In this document: positions 1 to 7,133 of the stretch, piece after piece | Position numbering within the stretch: position 1 is the stretch's first letter | How the letters are laid out: every line of letters begins with the position of its first letter | Origin: Methanocalculaceae archaeon | Lineage (GTDB): Archaea; Halobacteriota; Methanomicrobia; Methanomicrobiales; Methanocorpusculaceae | Direction of reading: 5' to 3' | Assembly (NCBI GenBank): GCA_031255895.1 | Contig: JAIRRQ010000102.1 | Span: 1-9,600 of the forward strand | DNA: 9,600 nucleotides | The notes under the pieces: model-generated | What the model was told of the DNA's origin: nothing | Databases searched by the model: none | The model's input: only the letters and a program-made list of their open reading frames with translations | Translations under genes and position numbers: made by a program

Positions 1-30
1 AATCATTAAACTGTTCTAACGAAAATAGCG

Positions 31-40
31 ACTTATTAAT
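31..40 (+). promoter_or_regulatory. possible TATA box for the initiator gene
   Basis: The segment cttattaata is an A/T-rich, TATA-like box about 45 bases before the orc1 start codon. Archaeal transcription usually begins about 25 bases downstream of the box, which would place the start near 60-62 and give a short leader of about 20 bases. No Shine-Dalgarno match sits close to the ATG; the nearest purine-rich stretch, aaggta at 55-60, is too far away to be convincing. The assignment rests only on composition and spacing, and the upstream region is cut off by the window edge. Confidence 0.3.
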
Positions 41-80
41 AAGAAAGACAACGTAAGGTAATCTACAGATCTGATATGTT

Positions 81-1337
81 ATGTCTAATGAACCTTACAA
101 ATTTACCGGTCTTTTCAAAAAATACACAATTAAAAATAAAATATTTCAAAATAGAGAAGTTCTTCGTCATAGCTATAACCCGCGTGAGCTTCCACATCGA
201 GTAGATCAAATCGATTCCATTGCAGTTATTCTTGCACCAGCTCTTCAAGGTGCGACCCCTTCTAACATTCTCATCTATGGTAAGACCGGTACTGGAAAGA
301 CTGCAACTGTTAAATTTGTTGGATCTGAACTAGAAAACGAAAGTTCTGAATTTTCTCCTTGTCGCATGGTACATCTTAATTGTGAGACTATTGATACCCA
401 ATATCGTGTGCTTGCTCAAATTGCGAATTACATCAGCGGCTACAATTTCAAACCAAGTGATCGCGCTAAAAATACTATTCCCGCAACTGGTTGGCATACT
501 GATCAGGTATATTCCGAGCTCAAAAATGTTCTTGAACAAGTTGGAGGTCTGCAAGTCATTGTACTTGATGAAATCGATAAACTCGTGAAAAAAAGTGGTG
601 ATGATACTCTTTATAACTTAACGAGAATCAACAGTGACCTCAAAAATGCTCGAGTTAGTATTATTGGAATTTCCAATGATCTCACCTTTAAAGATTTTCT
701 GGATCCTCGTGTTCTTTCCTCTCTTTCCGAGGAAGAATTGGTCTTTCCTCCTTATGATGCTGTTCAACTACGGGACATTCTACATCAGCGTGCTGAGATG
801 GCATTTCTTCCCGATACTGTTAGTGAAGATGTCATTGCTCTTTGTGCAGCGCTTGCCGCTCAGGAACACGGAGATGCTAGGCGAGCTCTTGATCTTCTTC
901 GTGTCTCTGGAGAACTTGCTGAGCGCGAATCCTCAGGTAAAGTTCTTGAGTATCATGTTCGTCACGCTCAGGAAAATATTGAAACTGACACCATGAGTGA
1001 GTGCGTCCAGACCCTTCCACGTCAGGGAAAAATGGTACTCTGTGCCATGCTTATCCTTTCTTCTTCAGGTCAAAAAGTATTTACTAGCGGTAGTGTCATT
1101 AATATTTATCGCGAACTTGCACGAGAACTCGATATCGAACCCCTAACTCATCGTCGAGTCTCTGATATCATCAACGAGCTGAACATGCTCGGTATCGTCA
1201 CCGCTCGCGTTGTTTCACATGGTCGTCACGGTCGAACAACAGAAATTTATTTTAACAGTCCTACTAATCAGATACGTGCAGTAGTGGTAAACGATCCGAG
1301 TCTTCGAGAGTGCAAAATTTTGCAACCACTTCTCTAA
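81..1337 (+). CDS. cdc6: Orc1/Cdc6-type replication initiator (AAA+ ATPase)
   Basis: This 418-residue protein is an archaeal Orc1/Cdc6 initiator, which binds origin DNA and helps load the MCM helicase. The AAA+ core is complete: Walker A YGKTGTGKT at residues 66-74, Walker B VIVLDEID at 159-166, sensor 1 IIGISND around 194-200, a likely arginine finger in DPRVLSSL at 209-216, and sensor 2 GDARRALD at 264-271. Residues about 310-400 fit the C-terminal winged-helix DNA-binding domain. The length is normal for the family (roughly 370-430). The ATG at 81 is the first in frame and gives a normal N-terminus (TGLFKKYTIK then NREVLRHSY), though without a clear ribosome binding site. The nearest confident downstream gene is DP1, another replication protein. 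Archaeal genomes often carry several paralogues, and which one this is cannot be told from the window. The family assignment is secure. Confidence 0.96.
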   Translation: MSNEPYKFTGLFKKYTIKNKIFQNREVLRHSYNPRELPHRVDQIDSIAVILAPALQGATPSNILIYGKTGTGKTATVKFVGSELENESSEFSPCRMVHLNCETIDTQYRVLAQIANYISGYNFKPSDRAKNTIPATGWHTDQVYSELKNVLEQVGGLQVIVLDEIDKLVKKSGDDTLYNLTRINSDLKNARVSIIGISNDLTFKDFLDPRVLSSLSEEELVFPPYDAVQLRDILHQRAEMAFLPDTVSEDVIALCAALAAQEHGDARRALDLLRVSGELAERESSGKVLEYHVRHAQENIETDTMSECVQTLPRQGKMVLCAMLILSSSGQKVFTSGSVINIYRELARELDIEPLTHRRVSDIINELNMLGIVTARVVSHGRHGRTTEIYFNSPTNQIRAVVVNDPSLRECKILQPLL

Positions 1338-1365
1338 GGCGTCGTCTTGTATAGGTTAAAAAATC

Positions 1366-1629
1366 ATGGACGAAAGATATATAACAGTCCAGCAGGAACT
1401 GCAAAAAAACTATCATGTCGCTGCAAACGATATTATTGTCATGTTGGAGGATGATGAGCGATGTTTGACATCGTATCACAACACTCCACATGAAAGATTC
1501 TCCAACACTGCATTGCTATCATCAGTTGCAGTATCGCTTGAGTTAAAAAGGTGGTTGTTGTTCCATCTTCCAAAATCTATCTTAAGTGCAGACTTTTGTC
1601 ATGATGGCATTACCTATGTCGTGTCATGA
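1366..1629 (+). CDS. doubtful small ORF, 87 residues, unknown
   Basis: An 87-codon frame begins 28 bases after the orc1 stop with an ATG preceded by aggt (spacing about 10). The first 35 or so residues (MDERYITVQQELQKNYHV, then an acidic stretch DIIVMLEDDER) look moderately protein-like; the rest does not suggest any fold. I recognise no family. No membrane segment or signal peptide is clear. A perfect 6-bp inverted repeat (1459-1473) lies inside it, which is more typical of non-coding DNA. It could be a small real gene co-transcribed with orc1, the decayed remnant of a longer gene, or a chance ORF in an intergenic region. Confidence 0.22.
   Translation: MDERYITVQQELQKNYHVAANDIIVMLEDDERCLTSYHNTPHERFSNTALLSSVAVSLELKRWLLFHLPKSILSADFCHDGITYVVS
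1459..1473. repeat. perfect 6-bp inverted repeat, 3-base loop
   Basis: CGATGT and ACATCG are exact reverse complements separated by TTG. The repeat lies in the interval between the initiator and DP1. It may be a protein-binding palindrome or a small hairpin, but a 6-bp arm also occurs by chance. It does not resemble a known archaeal origin recognition box that I can name. Confidence 0.35.
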
Positions 1630-1902
1630 CTGGTTGGTATCTTACGAATTTATTGTACGTATGATGTCTGCACTCATCGCCTCACAATCAATTGTAGTTG
1701 AAGTGCTGAAAGATGGTGGACATGTAAAAAATAAGATAATTTCTTGATGTTTGGCGTGGTACAATCTGTTCATAAAGTGTCTTAAATATTAATTGTGTTT
1801 CCCGGTCATCTATCAAAGGGTGTGTTTCATGCATTCCTATTAATCGAAGGAATTTGTTTCGTGAATGAGATATTTGCTGAATAGTGTGTTGAAAATGGTC
1901 AC

Positions 1903-1920
1903 GATCATGTGTGATCATGT
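1903..1920. repeat. short direct/inverted repeat built on GATCATGT
   Basis: GATCATGT occurs at 1903-1910 and again at 1913-1920. Because GATC is its own complement, the same stretch also forms an inverted repeat, GATCA-TGTG-TGATC (1903-1916). It lies in the gene-poor interval before DP1. Function is unknown; a binding site for a dimeric protein is possible, and chance is also possible. Confidence 0.3.
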
Positions 1921-2051
1921 TATGCGGTGGATTGTTCCAAACTTTCCGATACCATCCATCATGTTGGAATGTTTGTTGGATCGTTGCATATCTAAAGTGT
2001 CTAGCCACTTTGTTTCGAATGGGTGGATTTATACACTCTTCTTGATTTTCC

Positions 2052-3485
2052 ATGCAAAAGAAAGAGATCGTCGCACGGTTCCTTGAGGCTGATCTGTTAG
2101 TCCATCCAGCGGTAGTCGCTTATATTAGTGAAAACGGTGGTTCTGGCATCATTGAGGGTATTATTAATTCGATATCCTCCTCTGTTTCGGTGGTGACACC
2201 AAAGGAGGTGCCAGGTATGTTGGCGACGCGGATTGATAAACTTGCGGTCGGTGCAAGTGTTTTGCCGGAAATTCTTGCGGGAGGAGATGATTTTTCTGTT
2301 CCGATGGCGAATCCGGAAGAATCTTTTGCTTTGTTTCGCAATCGTTATGACGTCCTTTCTGTGATGATGCGATCTCGTGTCAATCCAATTCCGATTGAGG
2401 CTTTGATAAAACAAAACAACTGGTTTGCCGACACAGATATCGGTGTCATTGGTATAGTGGTTGGGGGTTCGACCAGTTCAAAGGGGCATCGTATTGTGGA
2501 GATTGAGGATCCGACAGGCACGATCAAGGTGTTGTTCAACAAAAATCGTGAGGGATTTGATGAAGCGGAGAAGATAATTCCCGATGAGGTTATTGGTGTT
2601 CGCGGAAAACTAGCTCGTGATATGAGTGGAGGGAGTGGTATGATCTTTTCCAACACGTTGTTTCGGCCGGAAATTCCACTGACTCATGCTCTTTCTCCTT
2701 CCAAAGAGCCGGGTATGGCTGTTCTCATATCGGATATGCATGTTGGAAGTGATACGTTTCTTCTGGATGCTTGGGATGAGTTTGCCTTGTGGTTGGAAAC
2801 AAAACCAGACATCAAGTATTTGTTGATCGCAGGAGATGTGGTCGATGGTATTGGTGTGTACCCAAATCAAGACAAGGAATTGCATATTAAAACGATTTAT
2901 GAACAGTACGATGCGGTTGGAGAGATGCTCTCGACTCTTCCGTCACATCTGCAAATTGTTCTTTCTCCTGGTAATCACGATGCAGTGCGAGCTGCAGAAC
3001 CTCAACCTGTTCTTCCTGAGAAATTCAGGAATCAATTTCCGAGTAATGTTACATTTGTGGAAAATCCAGCCGTCGTGAACATCCAGTCAGTGAATATTTT
3101 GATGTATCACGGGCGCAGCATTGATGATCTGATCAAATTTATTCCGGGAACAAGCTATGATCGTCCAGGGGAGATCATGGAAGAGATGTTGAAACGTCGT
3201 CATCTTGGCCCGATTTATGGACAGAGGACTCCATTGCTCTCCACTCCGAGGGATCATTTAGTAATTCGTGATGTCCCGGATATTCTCCATACTGGTCACG
3301 TCCACATCACGGGAATTGTCAGCTATCGAGGGGTGCTCGGCGTGAATACAGGGACATGGCAGGGTCAAACTTCATTCCAGAAACAGATGAACATCAACCC
3401 GACACCTGCGGAAGCGATCGTGGTGGATTTGTTCACGATGGGATACGAAAAATTGTGTTTTTTGGGTGATAAAACTTTTTTATGA
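2052..3485 (+). CDS. polB: DNA polymerase D (polymerase II) small subunit DP1, 3'-5' exonuclease
   Basis: This 477-residue protein is the small subunit of the heterodimeric, euryarchaeal replicative polymerase PolD. DP1 supplies proofreading 3'-5' exonuclease activity and partners with the large catalytic subunit DP2, which is not in this window. The N-terminus (KKEIVARFLEADLLVHP, residues 3-19) is typical of DP1. Residues about 130-205 fit an OB-fold domain. The C-terminal half is a calcineurin-like metallophosphoesterase with all expected metal-ligand motifs: SDMHVGS 227-233, GDVVDG 261-266, GNHD 307-310, YHGRS 352-356 and HTGHVH 413-418. The ATG at 2052 is firmly set because an in-frame TGA lies at 2043-2045; there is no clear ribosome binding site. 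The coding strand is markedly richer in G than C, unlike orc1. No catalytic residue appears missing. Confidence 0.96.
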   Translation: MQKKEIVARFLEADLLVHPAVVAYISENGGSGIIEGIINSISSSVSVVTPKEVPGMLATRIDKLAVGASVLPEILAGGDDFSVPMANPEESFALFRNRYDVLSVMMRSRVNPIPIEALIKQNNWFADTDIGVIGIVVGGSTSSKGHRIVEIEDPTGTIKVLFNKNREGFDEAEKIIPDEVIGVRGKLARDMSGGSGMIFSNTLFRPEIPLTHALSPSKEPGMAVLISDMHVGSDTFLLDAWDEFALWLETKPDIKYLLIAGDVVDGIGVYPNQDKELHIKTIYEQYDAVGEMLSTLPSHLQIVLSPGNHDAVRAAEPQPVLPEKFRNQFPSNVTFVENPAVVNIQSVNILMYHGRSIDDLIKFIPGTSYDRPGEIMEEMLKRRHLGPIYGQRTPLLSTPRDHLVIRDVPDILHTGHVHITGIVSYRGVLGVNTGTWQGQTSFQKQMNINPTPAEAIVVDLFTMGYEKLCFLGDKTFL

Positions 3486-3547
3486 AATTATTTTTGTGTT
3501 ATTTGTTCATGTTCATTAATAATTAAAAATAATCAAAATAATCAAAA

Positions 3548-3562
3548 TTTTTTTAATTTTTT
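3548..3562 (+). terminator. T-run transcription terminator after DP1
   Basis: Two T-runs (seven at 3548-3554, six at 3557-3562) follow the DP1 stop by about 60-75 bases. Archaeal RNA polymerase terminates at such runs without needing a hairpin. Just before them are two tandem copies of aaaataatc (3526-3543). The large intergenic gap and the promoter-like sequence that follows support independent transcription of the next gene. Confidence 0.5.
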
Positions 3563-3574
3563 GTATTTTGTACT

Positions 3575-3640
3575 GAATTATTATTTATTATTGTAGTAGT
3601 ACCGAAAATTCTTCTTTACAGTAGTATTATTAAGTAATCT
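3575..3640 (+). promoter_or_regulatory. AT-rich promoter region of the pyrophosphatase gene
   Basis: The stretch holds at least two TATA-like boxes, ttatttatta at 3581-3590 and a weaker one around taatctat at 3634-3641. Using the usual distance of about 25 bases they predict transcription starts near 3612 or 3662, both of which would place the palindrome at 3667-3678 in or at the edge of the leader. I cannot choose between them. GTACT (3570-3574) and AGTAC (3598-3602) flank the first box as an inverted repeat and might be an operator, but the arms are short. Confidence 0.35.
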
Positions 3641-3662
3641 ATCCTGTAATATAAGGAAAAAC

Positions 3663-3686
3663 AAAACCGGATATCCGGGGGTTTTT
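3663..3686 (+). promoter_or_regulatory. palindromic hairpin just before the hppA start
   Basis: CCGGATATCCGG at 3667-3678 is a perfect 12-base palindrome. It is flanked by AAAA on the left and, after three extra G residues, TTTT on the right, so the RNA can fold into a CCGG/CCGG stem with an outer A-U helix and a GGG bulge, followed by T residues. The run of five G (3677-3681) is the only candidate ribosome binding site for the ATG at 3694, and part of it sits in the stem. It could be an operator, a translation-controlling hairpin or an attenuator-like element. The structure is seen; the role is inferred. Confidence 0.4.
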
Positions 3687-3693
3687 GATTCGT

Positions 3694-5787
3694 ATGGATC
3701 TGATCTATCTCGCACCCATATGTGCCGTTATCGGCCTTCTCTTCGCCATTTATTCCTACTCTATCGTCAAGAAAGAGGGAACTGGCGATGAGAAAATGCA
3801 AAAGATCGCTGCAGCCATTCACCTTGGTGCAATGGTCTTTTTGAATCGTCAGTATCGTGCAATCGGAGCTTTTGTTGCCGTCATTGCAATCATTCTTGTA
3901 GGTCTTTCCTTCGTCACTGACGATGGTATGAGTATTTGTGCAGCACCCTCATATGTCATTGGCGCAGCTCTTTCTTCTCTTGCAGGATATATTGGTATGC
4001 ATGGTGCAACCAAGGCAAACGTAAGAACTACTAATGCTGCAAAACGCGGTATCGCCGATGCAGTTAAAGTATCCTTTGCGAGTGGTTCGGTCATGGGCAT
4101 GTCCGTGGTCGGTCTTGGTCTCTTAGGTGCTTCCACTGTTTTCATTGTCTTAAGCACCATCTTTGGTGGATTTGATAGCCTCTTCGGTGTTAATTTTGCC
4201 GTTTCCAACATGGCAGCTTTTGGTTTTGGTGCCTCCTCTGTGGCACTCTTTGCTCGTGTGGGTGGTGGTATCTTTACCAAGGCAGCTGACGTTGGTGCCG
4301 ATCTCGTCGGAAAAATTGAGGTGGGTATTTCCGAAGACGATCATCGCAATCCGGCTGTTGTTGCAGACAACGTTGGTGATAACGTTGGTGATGTCGCTGG
4401 AATGGGTGCCGATCTCTTCGAATCCTATGTGGGTTCTATCATCGCATCTATGACGCTTGGTTCTGTTGGTGCAATCTTTGCAGGTGATTTGTTTGGTGAT
4501 ACTATCAGTGAACTTAACGTCATTCTTCTGCCGATGTTGATTTCTGCATGTGGTATCATTGCAGCTACCATCGGTACTCTGTTTGTTCGAACCAAAAAGA
4601 ACGAAACTGCTGCAATCCACAAGGCGTTTAACACAGGAACCGTTATTGCATTAACTCTCTCAGTGATCGCAACCTATCTCTTGACCTCCAACCTCGTTGG
4701 TGGCCAGTTTGGCATAGGTATCTGGTTTGCCACCATTGCGGGTCTTGTTGCCGGTTTTGGTATTGGTCTGATTACAGAATATTATACCTCTTTTGACTAC
4801 AAGCCAACAAAGATAATCTCTGAATCCTGTCAAACCGGAGCTGCTACCAACATCATTAATGGTTTTGCCAAGGGTATGGAGTCGACTGTCTGGCCTGTTT
4901 TGGTTATTGCAGCCGCGACCTTTGTTGCATATCACTTTGCTGGCATGTATGGTATAGGTATTGCAGCTGTTGGTATGCTTTCGACTCTCGGTTTGACGCT
5001 TGCTGTTGATGCCTACGGTCCGGTTGCTGACAATGCGGGTGGTATCGCCGAGATGGCTGGTCAGCCCCATTCGGTCCGCGAGATCACAGATACACTTGAT
5101 GCGGTCGGAAATACGACAGCTGCGATTGGAAAAGGATTTGCTATTGGTTCTGCTGCTCTTACGGCTCTTGCACTTTTCAGTGCTTACGTAACGGCCCTCA
5201 AGGGTGCTGGTCTTGAGATTGATGCCATCAATCTCTTAGACACTAACGTGTTTATCGGTGTTCTGATCGGTGCAATGCTTCCGTTCTTGTTCACTGCTCT
5301 TACGATGACTGCAGTTGGTCAGGCAGCACAGAAGATCGTTATTGAGGTTCGCCGCCAGTTCAAAGATATCAAAGGATTAATGGAAGGTACTGCGGAGCCT
5401 GATTACACGTCCGCAATTTCTATTGCAACCGATTCAGCAATTCATAAAATGATTTTACCGGGTGTTATTGCAATCGGTTCCCCTATTATCATCGGTCTTT
5501 GGGATCCACTCGCCCTTGGTGGTCTCCTGGTGGGATCGCTTGTTGCAGGTGTTCTCCTTGCGCTTACCATGGCAAATGCAGGTGGTGCATGGGACAATGC
5601 AAAGAAGTACATTGAGCTTGGTAATTTTGGTGGTAAAGGCTCTGAATCACACAAGGCAGCAGTTATCGGTGATACTGTCGGTGATCCGTTTAAGGATACG
5701 TCTGGCCCTGCTCTGAACATTTTGATTAAATTGATGAGTATGATAGCATTGGTGTTCGTTCCGGTAATCTTAGCTTTCACTGCGTAA
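3694..5787 (+). CDS. hppA: membrane-bound ion-translocating pyrophosphatase, K+-dependent type
   Basis: This 697-residue integral membrane protein hydrolyses cytoplasmic pyrophosphate and pumps Na+ and/or H+ across the cell membrane. Its length and about 16 hydrophobic segments are normal for the family. Substrate-binding motifs are intact: D199-x7-K207-x-E209 ([11 protein letters not shown]), DNVGDNVGD at 225-233, [11 protein letters not shown] at 439-449 and [14 protein letters not shown] at 659-672. In [10 protein letters not shown] (472-481) the K+-determining positions carry Ala476 and Gly479 rather than the Lys and Thr of K+-independent enzymes, so K+ dependence is predicted. The ion-gate glutamate lies in DLFESY (Glu243), the position seen in bacterial and archaeal Na+ and some H+ pumps, not the plant position. 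By analogy with the K+-dependent Na+ pump of Methanosarcina mazei, Na+ transport is most likely but not proven. The frame is also open from a TTG at 3685; I prefer the ATG, which yields MDLIYLAP. Family assignment is secure. Confidence 0.97.
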   Translation: MDLIYLAPICAVIGLLFAIYSYSIVKKEGTGDEKMQKIAAAIHLGAMVFLNRQYRAIGAFVAVIAIILVGLSFVTDDGMSICAAPSYVIGAALSSLAGYIGMHGATKANVRTTNAAKRGIADAVKVSFASGSVMGMSVVGLGLLGASTVFIVLSTIFGGFDSLFGVNFAVSNMAAFGFGASSVALFARVGGGIFTKAADVGADLVGKIEVGISEDDHRNPAVVADNVGDNVGDVAGMGADLFESYVGSIIASMTLGSVGAIFAGDLFGDTISELNVILLPMLISACGIIAATIGTLFVRTKKNETAAIHKAFNTGTVIALTLSVIATYLLTSNLVGGQFGIGIWFATIAGLVAGFGIGLITEYYTSFDYKPTKIISESCQTGAATNIINGFAKGMESTVWPVLVIAAATFVAYHFAGMYGIGIAAVGMLSTLGLTLAVDAYGPVADNAGGIAEMAGQPHSVREITDTLDAVGNTTAAIGKGFAIGSAALTALALFSAYVTALKGAGLEIDAINLLDTNVFIGVLIGAMLPFLFTALTMTAVGQAAQKIVIEVRRQFKDIKGLMEGTAEPDYTSAISIATDSAIHKMILPGVIAIGSPIIIGLWDPLALGGLLVGSLVAGVLLALTMANAGGAWDNAKKYIELGNFGGKGSESHKAAVIGDTVGDPFKDTSGPALNILIKLMSMIALVFVPVILAFTA

Positions 5788-5808
5788 TTTGACAAAATTA
5801 TATCTATA

Positions 5809-5814
5809 TTTTTT
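5809..5814 (+). terminator. T-run terminator after hppA
   Basis: A run of six T residues in an A/T-rich stretch lies about 22 bases after the hppA stop codon. It has no clear hairpin, which is normal for archaeal termination. The 160-base gap to the next start and the TATA-like boxes that follow suggest that hppA is transcribed alone. Confidence 0.4.
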
Positions 5815-5875
5815 CAAATAGTAGTTGTGTTCCAGGGTATCATTTCGCGTTGCCTTTTCAATATTTTTGATCAGT

Positions 5876-5884
5876 CAATAATAT
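5876..5884 (+). promoter_or_regulatory. possible TATA box of the ABC importer operon
   Basis: caataatat is TATA-like and predicts a transcription start near 5905. That would leave the in-frame ATG at 5901 outside the transcript and favour translation from the ATG at 5949, which has AGGGA (5931-5935) upstream. Other A/T-rich boxes at about 5799-5812 and 5858-5868 are possible, so the assignment is tentative. Confidence 0.3.
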
Positions 5885-5948
5885 CCCATTAACAAAATTG
5901 ATGAGACTCAAGAGATTTAATCATCATTGCAGGGATAATCATATACAC

Positions 5949-7133
5949 ATGGCTGATGCAGTTCAGATTTCCCACTCCTCCTCAGATCGGAAACTGCCAA
6001 ACTATCGGCTCAGATTCATCCTCCTGATCCTCTCTGTCGTGGTCTGCATTGTCGGATCCTTCGCTGTTGGTAGATATTCTCTTGGTATCTCTGATGTTGT
6101 TCTGGTGTTTCTCTCTTCCCTCTTTTCAGCTGCAAATTCGGTGTTCAGCCATTATGATGCTTTTTTTTCGATATTTTTTTCCTTCTATCCGCTGACCGTC
6201 ATGATGGAGATGTTGTCTGCATTCTTTGCAGGCATTTTTGATCTGTTTCCTCTGACTCTTCCTGGTCCAGGAACCTGGGACTTTGCAGTCTACAGCGTAC
6301 TGTTCAACATCCGTCTTCCCAGAATCTGTTCAGCTATTCTTGTGGGTGCTGCTCTTTCAACGGCGGGTGCTGCATATCAGGGAATGTTTCAGAATCCGTT
6401 GGTCTCTCCTGACATTCTTGGCGCTTCAACAGGGGCGGGATTTGGTGCGGCCATGGCTATTTATTGGGATCTAGGATCCTGCGCAATTACCATGTTTGCC
6501 TTTGCTGGTGGTCTTATTGCTGTCGGTGTTGCATATCTGATCAGTCACCTCACCCGCGGATCTGCAACCCTGAGTATGGTACTCTCCGGAATTCTGATCG
6601 GAAGTCTTTTCAGTGCAACAACTTCTTATATCAAACTCGTTGCTGACACGGACGATCAACTTCCGGCAATTACCTATTGGTTGATGGGAAGTCTTGCTGG
6701 TGCCACCGTGGATGACGTGATCTTTGCGGGAATTGTTATCGTTATAGGTTTTGTTCCCTTGTATCTACTTCGCTGGAGAATGAACGTCCTCACGCTTGAT
6801 GAGGATGAGGCACGGAGTATGGGTGTCAACACGAATCTTCTGCGACTCATTGTTATCATTTGCGCAACGTTGGTAACGGCAGTTGCAGTTTCTATATCAG
6901 GTATTATCGGCTGGATAGGTCTTGTTATTCCGCATTTTTGCCGTATGATATTTGGATACGACTATCGGAGAATTATTCCTGCAGCTGCTATTATGGGGGC
7001 GGGATTTTTGCTGCTGGTGGATGACTTTTCTCGCACCATTGCAACCACTGAAGTCCCGTTGGGTATTCTTACGGCGTTCGTAGGTGCACCTATTTTTGCA
7101 TATCTTTTGATGATGGGGGGCAAGCGATCATGA
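5949..7133 (+). CDS. FecCD-family ABC importer permease (iron-siderophore/cobalamin type)
   Basis: This 394-residue protein is the membrane channel of a type II ABC importer (BtuC/FhuB/FecCD family) for metal chelates or corrinoids; the substrate cannot be read from the permease. Diagnostic motifs are RLPRI at 122-126, QGMFQNPLVSPDILGASTGA at 144-163, WLMGSL at 244-249, the ATPase-contact loop DEDEARSMGVN at 284-294, and GWIGLVIPHFCRMIFG at 321-336 followed by EVPLGILTAFVGAPIF. About ten hydrophobic segments are seen. Residues about 58-115, between the first helix and RLPRI, form a stretch roughly 45 residues longer than in typical family members, including an extra hydrophobic, Phe-rich part and PLTLPGPGTW. 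The frame is also open from ATG 5901 and TTG 5898; I chose 5949 because AGGGA lies upstream and the extra 16 residues are not family-like. The stop overlaps the ATPase start (ATGA), indicating an operon. Confidence 0.93.
   Translation: MADAVQISHSSSDRKLPNYRLRFILLILSVVVCIVGSFAVGRYSLGISDVVLVFLSSLFSAANSVFSHYDAFFSIFFSFYPLTVMMEMLSAFFAGIFDLFPLTLPGPGTWDFAVYSVLFNIRLPRICSAILVGAALSTAGAAYQGMFQNPLVSPDILGASTGAGFGAAMAIYWDLGSCAITMFAFAGGLIAVGVAYLISHLTRGSATLSMVLSGILIGSLFSATTSYIKLVADTDDQLPAITYWLMGSLAGATVDDVIFAGIVIVIGFVPLYLLRWRMNVLTLDEDEARSMGVNTNLLRLIVIICATLVTAVAVSISGIIGWIGLVIPHFCRMIFGYDYRRIIPAAAIMGAGFLLLVDDFSRTIATTEVPLGILTAFVGAPIFAYLLMMGGKRS

Larger units (their letters stand above)
1338..2051. other. long AT-rich interval between orc1 and DP1; candidate origin region
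   Basis: About 710 bases separate the two replication genes, unusually long for this compact window. Apart from the doubtful 87-codon frame at its start, I see no recognisable gene. A 121-codon frame on the minus strand (2053 down to 1688) exists, but its protein is rich in His, Gln and Asn, matches no family I know, and its ATG overlaps that of DP1. Two small inverted repeats are present: CGATGT-TTG-ACATCG at 1459-1473 and GATCA-TGTG-TGATC at 1903-1916. The + strand changes from C-leaning in much of orc1 to strongly G-leaning from about 1680 onward. Archaeal origins often lie beside orc1/cdc6, so an origin here is possible, but I could not find a convincing set of repeated origin recognition boxes. 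The origin could equally lie before orc1, outside the window. Confidence 0.35.

Noticed and set aside
1439..1968. Ten-base direct repeat tcatgttgga at 1439-1448 and 1959-1968 as an origin box or attachment site
   Set aside because: Only two copies, 520 bases apart, without extended similarity; a repeat of this length can be chance.
2043..2060. Possibility that DP1 begins further upstream in the long gap
   Set aside because: An in-frame TGA at 2043-2045 closes the frame, and the protein from 2052 already has the full expected N-terminus.
2097..2656. Minus-strand frames of about 73-105 codons inside DP1
   Set aside because: The + frame encodes an intact DP1 with its full N-terminus and OB fold; the reverse translations are low-complexity shadows.
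3685..3693. TTG start for the pyrophosphatase three codons before the ATG
   Set aside because: TTG is a rare start in archaea and lies only about four bases after the G-run; the ATG gives the usual [12 protein letters not shown] N-terminus.
3849..4280. 143-codon and other long minus-strand frames inside hppA
   Set aside because: They are shadows of the strongly biased codon usage of hppA; the + frame carries every pyrophosphatase motif and the minus translations show no recognisable fold.
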